From Chloroflexota bacterium (GTDB taxonomy: Bacteria > Chloroflexota > Dehalococcoidia > Lucifugimonadales > GCA-2722455): a stretch of DNA of 32,065 nt. Made by a program: the position numbers and the translations under genes. The notes beneath the pieces are model-generated. The model saw only the letters and a list, made by a program, of their open reading frames with translations, had not been told where the DNA came from and searched no databases. The stretch covers positions 36,312 to 68,376 of the forward strand of contig PBMB01000004.1 of NCBI GenBank assembly GCA_002722455.1, read 5' to 3'. Within the stretch, counting starts at the first letter, position 1. Every line of letters begins with the position of its first letter. Of this stretch, positions 7,498 through 16,341 are shown one piece after another.

Positions 7498-9774
7498 TTG
7501 AGCCTAGTTGATTCAACACCTCAGATGGTATCCAGGGTTTATAAAGCCATGGATGAGCGTATTTCTTCTGTTAGAAGTTGGATTGATCGTCCTCTTACAC
7601 TAGCTGATAAATTATTATTAGGACATTTAGAAAATTCAGATCAGATTCAAATTAACCCTGGCGAGACATATGTTCATTTAAAACCTGACAGGGTAGCATT
7701 ACAAGATGTATTAGGTCAGACAGTAATGCTTAATTTTATGCAGACTAAGAAATTGAAGACTGCTGTCCCTACTACAGTTCATTGTGATCATTTAATACAG
7801 GCAAGATCAGAAGGATCTTCTGATCTATTAGATTCAGTTCAAGAAAATGCTGAGGTATATGATTTTTTACAGTCTGCTGCTTCTAAATTCGGAGTAGGTT
7901 TTTGGAAACCAGGAGCAGGTATTATTCATCAGGTTGTATTAGAGAGATATGCTTTTCCTGGATGTTTAATTATTGGTACAGATTCACATACCCCGAATGC
8001 TGGTGGGATTGGTGCATGTGCAGTTGGTGTTGGAGGTTCGGATGCTGTAGAAGTTATGGCGGGTTTAAGCTGGCAAACATTGTATCCTAAACGTATTGGT
8101 GTTCGGTTAGTTGGTGAATTGAGAGATTGGACGGCCCCTAAAGATGTGATTTTGTATTTAGCTGGAGTACTGACTGTTTCCGGTGCAACGAATTGTATTA
8201 TTGAATATTTTGGTCCAGGAACACAATCTATTAGTTGTACAGGTAAAGCAACTATAACAAATATGGGAGCGGAGTTAGGTGCAACGACTTCTGTTTTTCC
8301 TTATGATAACCGTATTGAAAAATACTTAAATGCAACAGAGAGAAGTGATATTGCAAATTTATCGAATGAGTTTAAGGATTATTTATCTGCTGATCCTGAA
8401 GTAGAGAATAATCCTGAAAAGTATTTTGATAGAGTTGTGGAAGTAAATTTAGATACTCTTGAACCACATATTGTAGGTCCTCATTCGCCTGATCGAGCTA
8501 GGCCAATTTCAAAAATGGTGAATGAAATAGAAGATGGTCAAAATGGATTTATTGATCAAGTTGATACAGCTTTGATTGGAAGTTGTACGAATTCTAGTTA
8601 CGAAGATATGCATAAAGCTTCTGATATAGCACAGCAGGCGATGAATCATGGGCTTAAGATTAATAGTACATTAATGGTTACGCCCGGTTCAGAACAAATT
8701 AGATCAACTATTAAACGGGATGGTCAATTAGGATCATTGGAGTCTATAGGTGCTAAGGTTTTGGCTAATGCCTGTGGTCCATGTATAGGCCAATGGAAAA
8801 GAGAGAAAGTATTAGATGGAATACCTAATACAATAGTTACTTCATATAATCGTAATTTCCCTCGAAGAAATGATGGTCGTTCAGAAACAATGAATTTTAT
8901 AGCAAGTCCTGAAATTGTAGTAAGCCTTGCATTGGCGGGTCGTCTTGGATTTAATCCAATAAGCGATGAATTAATAGGAGAAGATGGTAAGCCTTTTAAA
9001 CTAATGCCTCCTATTAACCCACCTGAAATTCCTCGAGATGGGTTTATTTCAGATGTAGAGTATTATGTAGAACCATCTGAAGATGGTAGTAATATAAAAG
9101 TGGACGTGGATCCTAATAGCGACAGGTTACAGATATTAACTCCATTTGATGCTTGGGATGGAAAAGATTTTGATAGACTCCCATTATTAATTAAAGTTAA
9201 AGGTAAATGTACCACTGATCATATTTCTCCTGCTGGTCCTTGGTTACGTTACAGAGGGCATTTAGATAAATTTAGCGATAATATGTTTATGGGAGCAATT
9301 AATGCTTTTGGTAATCAAACAGGTAAAGGATTTAATCAACTTACTGGTAAAAATAGTGAAATGATTTCTAAGATTGCCCGTAATTATAAAAGTGAGGGAT
9401 TACGTTGGGTTGTGGTAGGTGATTTTAATTATGGTGAGGGTAGTAGTCGAGAGCATGCTGCATTGTCTCCAAGATTATTAGGAGGTGCCGCAGTTATTGC
9501 GAGAAGTTTTGCTCGTATACATGAATCTAATTTGAAAAAACAAGGGATACTTGCTTTAACTTTTGAAAACTCTGATGACTATGAAAAAATATTAGAAAGT
9601 GATTCAATAAGCATTGTTGGATTAAATAATTTTAGTGAGGGGAAACCGATAAAGTGTATAATTCATCATTCTGATGATAGTTTAGAGGAAATTTGTGTGA
9701 CACATTCATTTAGTTCTAATCAAATAGAATGGTTTAAGTCTGGTGCTGCCCTCAACCTTTTACATAATAAATAA
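7498..9774 (+). CDS. Aconitate hydratase, mitochondrial-type
   Basis: A 758-residue aconitase interconverting citrate and isocitrate in the TCA cycle. The 4Fe-4S ligands are the Cys in IGSCTNSSYEDM and the CxxC in ACGPCIGQW. VPTTVHCDHLIQA, GTDSHTPNAGG, EYFGPG and SISCTGKATITNMGAE match the mitochondrial ACO2 subfamily rather than bacterial AcnA or AcnB. The C-terminal swivel domain has KCTTDHISPAGPWLRYRGH and GEGSSREHAALSPRLLGG. It starts at TTG 7498 with GGAGG at 7487-7491 (6 nt spacing); the next ATG is Met9. It lies between fdxA and the P-loop gene, all probably co-transcribed. Confidence 0.95.
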   Translation: MSLVDSTPQMVSRVYKAMDERISSVRSWIDRPLTLADKLLLGHLENSDQIQINPGETYVHLKPDRVALQDVLGQTVMLNFMQTKKLKTAVPTTVHCDHLIQARSEGSSDLLDSVQENAEVYDFLQSAASKFGVGFWKPGAGIIHQVVLERYAFPGCLIIGTDSHTPNAGGIGACAVGVGGSDAVEVMAGLSWQTLYPKRIGVRLVGELRDWTAPKDVILYLAGVLTVSGATNCIIEYFGPGTQSISCTGKATITNMGAELGATTSVFPYDNRIEKYLNATERSDIANLSNEFKDYLSADPEVENNPEKYFDRVVEVNLDTLEPHIVGPHSPDRARPISKMVNEIEDGQNGFIDQVDTALIGSCTNSSYEDMHKASDIAQQAMNHGLKINSTLMVTPGSEQIRSTIKRDGQLGSLESIGAKVLANACGPCIGQWKREKVLDGIPNTIVTSYNRNFPRRNDGRSETMNFIASPEIVVSLALAGRLGFNPISDELIGEDGKPFKLMPPINPPEIPRDGFISDVEYYVEPSEDGSNIKVDVDPNSDRLQILTPFDAWDGKDFDRLPLLIKVKGKCTTDHISPAGPWLRYRGHLDKFSDNMFMGAINAFGNQTGKGFNQLTGKNSEMISKIARNYKSEGLRWVVVGDFNYGEGSSREHAALSPRLLGGAAVIARSFARIHESNLKKQGILALTFENSDDYEKILESDSISIVGLNNFSEGKPIKCIIHHSDDSLEEICVTHSFSSNQIEWFKSGAALNLLHNK

Positions 9775-9786
9775 TAGGAGCAAGAG

Positions 9787-10476
9787 ATGAATAAATTACA
9801 TTTAACATTTATTGGTACTGAATATTCTGGTAAACGTACATTAGGAAGAAGAGTTGCACTGTGGCGTGGTAGTAAAACAGGGAATGATGATTTGATAAAT
9901 CTTCCTCCAGAGGCCTGTGCATTCCATGATCATTTTGTATTGCCATGGGTTGTTCATGAACTAGGGCATGAACAACACAGAGGATTATCTGAAAAAAAGA
10001 TTTTAGATTTGAATCCAGATTTATTAGAACATTTTCAAAGATATCAATTTGAATATCATATGGGACCGGGTTTTGCTGGAGATGATCATTTTTTGATAGA
10101 TTGGTTTTATGCTGATGCAGTGTATGCACCTTTGTATTATGGTTATGGTGCACCTGGGTCATATGCAGCCCGTTGGGAATATGCTGAACATGCTGAAGAG
10201 AGAGTTCTTCAAGATATGCCTCAAATGATTTTGGTATTAATTAAATCTCGTCCAGAAGTAATCCGAGACCGATTAAGTCGAGGTGAAAGTGAGTTTCCTC
10301 AAAGGCATGCTGGTAGTTTATTTAAGGAAAAGGATACTGAATTTGTAAGTGATGCTTTTCAAAAATTATTTGATCAGTCAAAAATTACAAGAAAATTTGA
10401 GATTGACACCAGTGATGCTTCAGTTGATGAAAGTCTTGATGAGTTCATTAGTAAAGTTGAGCCTTTACTTAGTTAA
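9787..10476 (+). CDS. P-loop NTPase/kinase-like protein of unknown function
   Basis: A 229-residue protein with a nucleoside-monophosphate-kinase-like outline: LTFIGTEYSGKRT (7-18) at the N-terminus and, late in the sequence, MILVLIKSRPEVIRDRL, a typical beta strand plus lid/Arg region of small-molecule kinases. The Walker A is odd: GxxxxGK is followed by Arg17 (codon 9835-9837) and then Thr18, where Ser/Thr is usual right after Lys. The middle is rich in aromatics and His (FQRYQFEYHMGPGFAGDDHF). It has an AGGAG ribosome site and a 12-nt gap after aconitase, so it is likely in that operon. Its stop shares the TTAA at 10473-10476 with the convergent hemA stop. I do not recognise a specific substrate. 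Confidence 0.75.
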   Translation: MNKLHLTFIGTEYSGKRTLGRRVALWRGSKTGNDDLINLPPEACAFHDHFVLPWVVHELGHEQHRGLSEKKILDLNPDLLEHFQRYQFEYHMGPGFAGDDHFLIDWFYADAVYAPLYYGYGAPGSYAARWEYAEHAEERVLQDMPQMILVLIKSRPEVIRDRLSRGESEFPQRHAGSLFKEKDTEFVSDAFQKLFDQSKITRKFEIDTSDASVDESLDEFISKVEPLLS

Positions 10477-11714
10477 TCCGTTTCAAATATTTTCTTCAGT
10501 AAATCAATATCTGAAGAGTTAAGTTTATTTTTAATTTTGGTTGTGGGTTGATGTAGGATTTTGTTTATAATTGATTGAGACATAGTATTAATTATATTTT
10601 GATCTTTTTCAGATAATCCAGGAAGTAATTTCAATGCATGATTCACTTCTTTTCTTCGTATTTTTTCAGATTCTTCTCGAAGATATTTTATAATTGATAT
10701 TGATTCTATTGATGACCACCATTGAGAAAAATCAGATACTTTTGTTTGTATGAGCATTTTTGCTTCAGCTATAACTGAATTCTGATGTTCAATATTTTTT
10801 TGAAGGAGGCTAGTTATGTCGTCTATATTGAACAGAGATATTTGAGCACTATGAATTTTGGGATCAATACTTCGTGGCATACTAATATCTATAATGTGAA
10901 GGGGGTGTGTGATCATTGGTAAAGAATTATTATTTATAATGAATTTGTCAGTCTCTGTTGCCGAGATAATTACATCGAATGTATTGATTTTTCCATAGAT
11001 TTCTTCAGTATGGATTACTTTATTTCTTGAAGAGTTGTTATTTAGTTCTTTTACTCGTTTTTTATATTTGCTTGCAATAGTCAGTGCAGAATATCCTTTT
11101 TTAATTGCATGTTCTGTTACGAGATTAGCAGCTTCTCCTGTACCAATAACTAGAATTGCAATTTTTTTTGAATCACCTAAAACAGAAGTAATCATATCTA
11201 TACTGAGGGCACTTATTGAAGGAAGTTTATGACTAATACCGGTTTGATGACGTACTAGCCTTCCTGTTTGAATAGCTTTATGAAACAATCTAGATAGTTC
11301 TGGTGATAACATTTGTTTTTCTGAAGAAGCAATCATCGCTCTCCTAACTTGGCCAAGAATTTCAGTTTCTCCAATTACCATTGATTTTAGTCCACTGGTA
11401 ACTTGAAAAAGGTGATCTATTGCATCAGTATCAGTTAAGTTAATACTGTGATTACGTATGACATTAATATCCGTATCACTAAATTCTGAAAAAAATTGAT
11501 AGATTGCCTGTGAAGTTTCTTTAGGAGTACTTGTCGAAACATAAATTTCAGTACGGTTACATGTTGATAGAATTACACCAGATGTACAGTAAGATTTAAA
11601 TTTATCTAGTGCAGTATCTAGGTTATTTGGAAGTATTGAAGTTTGTTCACGTGTAATGACTGGAGCAGATTCGTGATTAATACCTACCGCCATTATGTGT
11701 GATTGCGAAATCAA
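10473..11714 (-). CDS. hemA: Glutamyl-tRNA reductase
   Basis: The enzyme reduces Glu-tRNA(Glu) to glutamate-1-semialdehyde, the first step of C5-pathway tetrapyrrole synthesis. Seen: the N-terminal AVGINHESAPV, the catalytic Cys52 in LSTCNRTEIYV, the family hallmark GLKSMVIGETEILGQVR, the NADPH-binding strand ILVIGTGEAA, SATETDK, and a C-terminal helical dimerisation domain. The reading frame opens at TTG 11714 (413 aa), but ATG at 11693 gives MAVGINHESAP, closer to the usual family N-terminus. Neither has a clear ribosome site. It lies 50-70 nt downstream of rpmB, probably co-transcribed. No other hem gene is in the window. Confidence 0.95.
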   Translation of the reverse strand: MISQSHIMAVGINHESAPVITREQTSILPNNLDTALDKFKSYCTSGVILSTCNRTEIYVSTSTPKETSQAIYQFFSEFSDTDINVIRNHSINLTDTDAIDHLFQVTSGLKSMVIGETEILGQVRRAMIASSEKQMLSPELSRLFHKAIQTGRLVRHQTGISHKLPSISALSIDMITSVLGDSKKIAILVIGTGEAANLVTEHAIKKGYSALTIASKYKKRVKELNNNSSRNKVIHTEEIYGKINTFDVIISATETDKFIINNNSLPMITHPLHIIDISMPRSIDPKIHSAQISLFNIDDITSLLQKNIEHQNSVIAEAKMLIQTKVSDFSQWWSSIESISIIKYLREESEKIRRKEVNHALKLLPGLSEKDQNIINTMSQSIINKILHQPTTKIKNKLNSSDIDLLKKIFETD

Positions 11715-11763
11715 TGATTTACAAATTTTGTGATTGGAACAAATAGTTTATATAAAAAAGATC

Positions 11764-11970
11764 TTAGGAAGCTATTAGCGAAGTAGGGGATTTGTAGAGA
11801 GTACGAATACATCTTGTACACATTCGCATTTTTGTTCTTTTTCCTTTAATGATAACAGTCGTAGTTTGTATATTAGCAGAAAATTTTCTTTTGGTATGGC
11901 GGTTGGAATGACTTACATTATTTCCGGATTGTCCTGATTTTTGACAACCTTTTACTTCACATCTAGCCAT
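11764..11970 (-). CDS. rpmB: 50S ribosomal protein L28 (bL28)
   Basis: A 68-residue ribosomal protein beginning MARCEVKGC, with NNVSHSNRHTKRKFSANIQ, the core L28 signature, and KMRMCTRCIRTL near the end. Cys4, Cys9 and the CTRC pair make this the zinc-ribbon (C+) form of L28. It is highly basic, as expected. It is divergent from fakA across about 106 nt, the same rpmB/fakA/recG neighbourhood known from Bacillus. Confidence 0.96.
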   Translation of the reverse strand: MARCEVKGCQKSGQSGNNVSHSNRHTKRKFSANIQTTTVIIKGKRTKMRMCTRCIRTLYKSPTSLIAS

Positions 11971-12027
11971 AATTTAACCTTTTGAATAAATTATTTTGGG
12001 AGTTTATGAAATTTAGTATCTCAAACA

Positions 12028-12056
12028 TTGATCATCAGAGCTACTAAAGATAGTAT
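12028..12056 (+). promoter_or_regulatory. Possible promoter for fakA-recG operon
   Basis: TTGATC at 12028-12033 and TAGTAT at 12051-12056, 17 nt apart, each match 4 of 6 consensus positions. It lies in the rpmB-fakA divergent gap (11971-12076), which contains nothing else I can support. Weak, because such matches are common in AT-rich DNA. Confidence 0.3.
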
Positions 12057-12076
12057 TACTATAACATATTCTAATT

Positions 12077-13795
12077 ATGTACGACAATCTAATACTATTT
12101 AATAATATATTAAAAAAGAGAGTTACAGTGGAATCAGCAAGTCAGGATAAAATTATCACACATATAGATGGTTCTTTTCTAATAAACATGTTTAGCAGTG
12201 TTCTTAGTTTAATGGAATCAAATGTAAATGAAGTAAATGAATTAAATGTTTTTCCGGTCCCAGATGGAGATACAGGAACCAATATGTATCTAACTATTCA
12301 AAGTGTGACGCAGGATTTAGAAAAAATAGAAGGAGATATAGACTTAAATAAAGTTACGGATATTATTGCTAAATCAGCATTAATGGGTGCCAGAGGAAAT
12401 AGTGGAGTTATTCTTTCGCAGTTTCTTGGAGGTATTTCAAAAGTTTTTAGTAGGGATACTGTGATCGATTTAAATTTGTTCATTGATGCTTTAGAAGTAG
12501 GTGCACAAGAAGCGCGAAAAGCAGTTGCTAATCCAGTTGAAGGAACGATGTTAACGGTACTAACTGATGTTGCTATGTCTATATCTAATCAAAAAGATAC
12601 TAGTACAAATTTTGTAGATTTGTTTGATTTAATTTATAAAAGTGCATTCAAATCTGTTGAAGAAACACCTACTAAATTACAAATATTGGCAGATGCAGGG
12701 GTAGTTGATTCTGGGGGAGCGGGATTAGTTGTCATATTTGATGCGTGGTTGCGTTTTGTAAAAGATAATAAAGTTTTTAATGAAATTGTAATTCCTCTAG
12801 AATGGGGTAAAAAACGCAATCAAGATGCAATAGATGATTTTTTTGTATCTGTTGATCATGAAGAATATGGGTTTTGTACTCAATTTGTAGTTATTGGTGA
12901 TAATTTAGACGTAGATACTCTCCGAGATAATCTTAGTCAAATGGCAGATTCGTGTGTTGTTGTAGGGGATTTAGATCGAGTGCAAGTTCATGTTCATACT
13001 TCTGATTCCGATTCTGTTATTACGTATAGTAAAACTATCGGAGAAGTCATACAAATTCGAATTCAAGATATGGATAAACAAAAAGATGAGTTTAGAGAAA
13101 CTTTAAAGAAACCAAGTAAAGTAGACATGGTTAACGAATCTAAAGTTTCTGTGATTCCAGTAGTCCTTGGTGATGGAATGTCTGACGTGTTTAGGGATTT
13201 AGGGGTTTTTGATGTGTGCTTAATGAAAAAAACTATGAATCCGAGTGTTGCAGAACTAAATGATATAGTTGAATTAGTTCCTGGGTCTGATGTGATTTTG
13301 CTTCCTAATAATAAAAATGTTATTCCTGTAGCTGAAGCTGTAGCAAAATTGTCCAAAAAAAACATCAAAGTTTTACCTACAATTACAATGCCTCAGGGTA
13401 TTACAGCAATGGTTGGGTTTGATCGGGAGAAAGATTTATTGGCTAATTTTGAAGAAATGGAACAATTATTTGATGAGCTTTTAACTGTTGAAATCCATAC
13501 TGCTTCACGTAATGTAGAGTTCAATGGAGTGAATGTTAAAGAAGGAGATATAATTGCTGTTACTAAAGAAGAAATACTTACGAATGGTGAAGATGTATAT
13601 TCTACTGTTATCAATATGTTTTCACAGATTGATTTAGACGATTACGATATAATCACATTTTACAGGGGGAGCATATTAGATGAAGAAGAGTGTGAGGGAA
13701 TTGTAGCAAAGTTACATGGAATGTTCCCAGATTTAGAGTTTGAGACAGTAGAGGGAGGACAACCTAATAATCATCTGATTATATCCTTAGAATAA
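12077..13795 (+). CDS. fakA: Fatty acid kinase catalytic subunit FakA (DAK2/DegV-like domains)
   Basis: A 572-residue homolog of FakA (YloV), which phosphorylates FakB-bound fatty acids for phospholipid synthesis. The N-terminal DAK2 kinase domain has LNVFPVPDGDTGTNM (56-70), whose Asp residues bind Mg-ATP, plus GARGNSGVILSQ (104-115) and DSGGAG near 215. The middle and C-terminal EDD/DegV-like domain runs to the end. ATG 12077 lacks a ribosome site. GTG 12128 has GAGAG at 12118-12122 and would remove 17 residues that homologs lack, so it is a serious alternative start. recG follows after about 50 nt. No fakB is in the window. Confidence 0.92.
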   Translation: MYDNLILFNNILKKRVTVESASQDKIITHIDGSFLINMFSSVLSLMESNVNEVNELNVFPVPDGDTGTNMYLTIQSVTQDLEKIEGDIDLNKVTDIIAKSALMGARGNSGVILSQFLGGISKVFSRDTVIDLNLFIDALEVGAQEARKAVANPVEGTMLTVLTDVAMSISNQKDTSTNFVDLFDLIYKSAFKSVEETPTKLQILADAGVVDSGGAGLVVIFDAWLRFVKDNKVFNEIVIPLEWGKKRNQDAIDDFFVSVDHEEYGFCTQFVVIGDNLDVDTLRDNLSQMADSCVVVGDLDRVQVHVHTSDSDSVITYSKTIGEVIQIRIQDMDKQKDEFRETLKKPSKVDMVNESKVSVIPVVLGDGMSDVFRDLGVFDVCLMKKTMNPSVAELNDIVELVPGSDVILLPNNKNVIPVAEAVAKLSKKNIKVLPTITMPQGITAMVGFDREKDLLANFEEMEQLFDELLTVEIHTASRNVEFNGVNVKEGDIIAVTKEEILTNGEDVYSTVINMFSQIDLDDYDIITFYRGSILDEEECEGIVAKLHGMFPDLEFETVEGGQPNNHLIISLE

Positions 13796-13845
13796 TATGG
13801 TAAAAAATTTTGTAATTATGAATTAAGTTAGATGTTTTTTTGTAT

Positions 13846-16260
13846 ATGGATCAAATTACTATAGATAAAATTCAAATATTGCTTAAAATTTTGAAAACCG
13901 AGAGTGATAGGAATTATAGTAATGTTGCTGTTATAGGTGGTTTAGATAAATTTTTACAAAAATGGAAAATATATCTTGAACCTGTTATAGGTGATGTACC
14001 AATTTACGTAGACTTAAGTGTAGAAGAACGATTTAATTGGATTAGAAAAGTACATAAAGTTATTAATGCGAGTACATCACAATCTGTATTAAATTATGGT
14101 CAAGAATCTTCATCTAAAGTAGTCAGAAAAAATCAGAATAAAAAGTTATTACAAATTTCTTTAGATAGTCTGATTTCTAATTTAAGTAGTGTAAGTAAAA
14201 AATCTGCAAAATTAATTCAAAAAATGGAGATTTTGACAGTCAAAGATCTCATATATTTTTTGCCACGTCGATATAATGATTTTGGTAATGTTCAGAAGAT
14301 ATCAGATCTTAAAATTGATCAGGACCAGACAATTATTGCTAATATTTGGGAAGTTCATACTCTTCAATATGGAAATGGACGTCGTTCGACAGAAGTAATC
14401 TTAGGGGATGATACAGGTAATATAAAAGTAATTTGGTTTAATAATCCTTATTTGGTTCGAATATTAAAACCTAATCAGCAAATTGCAGTAAGTGGACGTG
14501 TAACAGCTTTTAAAAATCGGTTAACATTTGCTTCTCCTGAATATGAAGTTATTTATAAACAAGCAGAATTAATACATACCGGTCGTATCGTTCCAGTTTA
14601 CCCTACTGTTGATGGTTTACCACAACGTACAATAAGAAGAATAGTAAAAGAAGCGCTTGATTGCGGAATAAACCAGGTAGAAGAATTTTTACCTGCAGAT
14701 ATTAGAAAAAGAGAAAATCTTCTTAATTTATCTGAAACACTCTTGTTAGTTCATTATCCTAAGGAAACTAGTGATGTTGAAATAGCAAAGAAACGATTAT
14801 TATTTGATCAAGTTTTAACTGCACAGCTATATCGTTTACAGCAAAAGCAAAAATGGCAATTAGATGGTTCAGCGATTCCACTTAAAATTCCTGATAGTTT
14901 TGTTAAACAATTTGAAGAACATTTACCATATAAATTTACGAAAGCACAAGTTAATGTAATTAATGACATATTGCTAGATATAGAACAAAAAAAACCGATG
15001 AGTAGGTTATTACAAGGGGAGGTTGGAAGTGGAAAAACTGTAGTAGCTACTATTGCTATGATAATAGCTGTTATGAATGGTTATCAGGCAGCATTAATGG
15101 CTCCTACGGAAATTTTAGCTGAACAACATTTTGCATCTTTAATAAATATATTGGCAGAATTTGGTACAGTAACACAGGTTAATCAATACACTGTAGAAAT
15201 TAATGGCAAAGATTTATTTGATAAATTTTGTCTTTGTCTTTTAGTAGGAAGTTTAACGAAGAAAGAAAAAACTAATCTGCATAAAATGATTTCTGAGAAT
15301 AAAATTCAATTGGTTATAGGTACTCATGCAATCATCCAAGATGATGTGAATATTAAAAATTTAGCTTTAGCAGTTGTAGATGAGCAACATCGTTTTGGTG
15401 TAATTCAAAGAGAAACTATACGTAAAAAAGAAATTAGACCACATTTGTTAGCTATGTCTGCTACTCCGATACCACGTTCGTTAATGTTAACAATATATGG
15501 AGATTTAGATGTATCTACTATAGATGAGATGCCTGAAGGAAGATTGCCTGTAGAAACAAAATGGGTGACAGAACGACAAGAAGTATATCGATTTATTGAA
15601 GAACAAGTAGATATGGGAAATCAGGCATTCATTGTATATCCTTTGATAGATGAATCAAATTCAATCATGGCTCGTGCTGCAACTGAAGAATATAAAAATT
15701 TGTCACAAAAAATATTTCCACATAGAAATCTCGGATTATTACACGGCAAATTACATTTTCATGAAAAACAGACAGTAATGGAATCTTTTCAAAAAGGAAG
15801 TTTAGATATATTAGTTTCAACTTCTGTAGTTGAAGTAGGAGTTGATATTCCTAATGCAACAATTATGTTTATAGATGGAGCAGATAGATTTGGATTAGCA
15901 CAGTTACACCAGTTTAGAGGCAGAGTAGGTAGGGGGGCAAATAAAAGTTATTGTTTTGTTGCAAGTGATTTAGTTGGACCAGAATCATCAGAAAGATTAA
16001 AAATATTTGAAGAAATTCATGATGGCTTTCGATTAGCTGAAGAGGATTTACGTATTAGAGGTCCTGGTAGTAGATTTGGAACTAAGCAAAGTGGAAAAGA
16101 ATTGGGAGTAATTACAGCTGATTATGAGGTAATTGAATCAGCGAGAAAAGAATCCTTAGATCTATTAAAAAAAGATCCGAATTTATTAATGAAAGAACAT
16201 ATAAATTTAGCGAAATATATTAAAGTTGTAACTAAGGATTTTGTTGGAGATGTTAGTTGA
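13846..16260 (+). CDS. recG: ATP-dependent DNA helicase RecG
   Basis: An approximately 804-residue replication-fork-reversal helicase. Order: a variable N-terminal extension (about 100 residues), then the wedge/OB domain (TIIANIWEVHTL through VSGRVTAFKNRLTF). Next comes helicase domain 1, with Walker A GEVGSGKT near 390-398 and the Walker B box VVDEQHRFGV near 510, then MSATPIPRS. Domain 2 has GLLHGKLH, VGVDIPNAT, RFGLAQLHQFRGRVGRG and the RecG hallmark DLRIRGPGSRFGTKQSG. A TTG lies two codons upstream (13840); the ATG is preferred, though neither has a strong ribosome site. It is in one operon with fakA. Confidence 0.97.
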   Translation: MDQITIDKIQILLKILKTESDRNYSNVAVIGGLDKFLQKWKIYLEPVIGDVPIYVDLSVEERFNWIRKVHKVINASTSQSVLNYGQESSSKVVRKNQNKKLLQISLDSLISNLSSVSKKSAKLIQKMEILTVKDLIYFLPRRYNDFGNVQKISDLKIDQDQTIIANIWEVHTLQYGNGRRSTEVILGDDTGNIKVIWFNNPYLVRILKPNQQIAVSGRVTAFKNRLTFASPEYEVIYKQAELIHTGRIVPVYPTVDGLPQRTIRRIVKEALDCGINQVEEFLPADIRKRENLLNLSETLLLVHYPKETSDVEIAKKRLLFDQVLTAQLYRLQQKQKWQLDGSAIPLKIPDSFVKQFEEHLPYKFTKAQVNVINDILLDIEQKKPMSRLLQGEVGSGKTVVATIAMIIAVMNGYQAALMAPTEILAEQHFASLINILAEFGTVTQVNQYTVEINGKDLFDKFCLCLLVGSLTKKEKTNLHKMISENKIQLVIGTHAIIQDDVNIKNLALAVVDEQHRFGVIQRETIRKKEIRPHLLAMSATPIPRSLMLTIYGDLDVSTIDEMPEGRLPVETKWVTERQEVYRFIEEQVDMGNQAFIVYPLIDESNSIMARAATEEYKNLSQKIFPHRNLGLLHGKLHFHEKQTVMESFQKGSLDILVSTSVVEVGVDIPNATIMFIDGADRFGLAQLHQFRGRVGRGANKSYCFVASDLVGPESSERLKIFEEIHDGFRLAEEDLRIRGPGSRFGTKQSGKELGVITADYEVIESARKESLDLLKKDPNLLMKEHINLAKYIKVVTKDFVGDVS

Positions 16261-16273
16261 TTCCTAGATTGTC

Positions 16274-16302
16274 AAAACTTATACTAGAATTATAGTTTTT
16301 TA
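16274..16302 (+). terminator. Weak candidate terminator after recG
   Basis: AAAAC-T-TATA pairs with TATAGTTTT across a 7-nt loop (one bulged T) and runs into a T tract at 16296-16301. It sits 14 nt after the recG stop, in the 81-nt gap before the aldolase gene. The stem is almost all A-T, so termination is doubtful and read-through is likely. Confidence 0.25.
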
Positions 16303-16341
16303 ATTTGATTCAATTGGATTATTGTTTGTACAGGATTAATT

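Noticed and set aside
7902..8090. Cys/Trp-rich 62-codon plus-strand frame inside aconitase
   Set aside because: It is an out-of-frame read of a conserved aconitase segment; the high Cys and Trp content comes from glycine codons read in another frame.
9809..10162. 117-codon minus-strand open frame
   Set aside because: It is antisense to the P-loop protein gene, is rich in His, Asn and Gln as expected of a shadow frame, and has no ribosome site.
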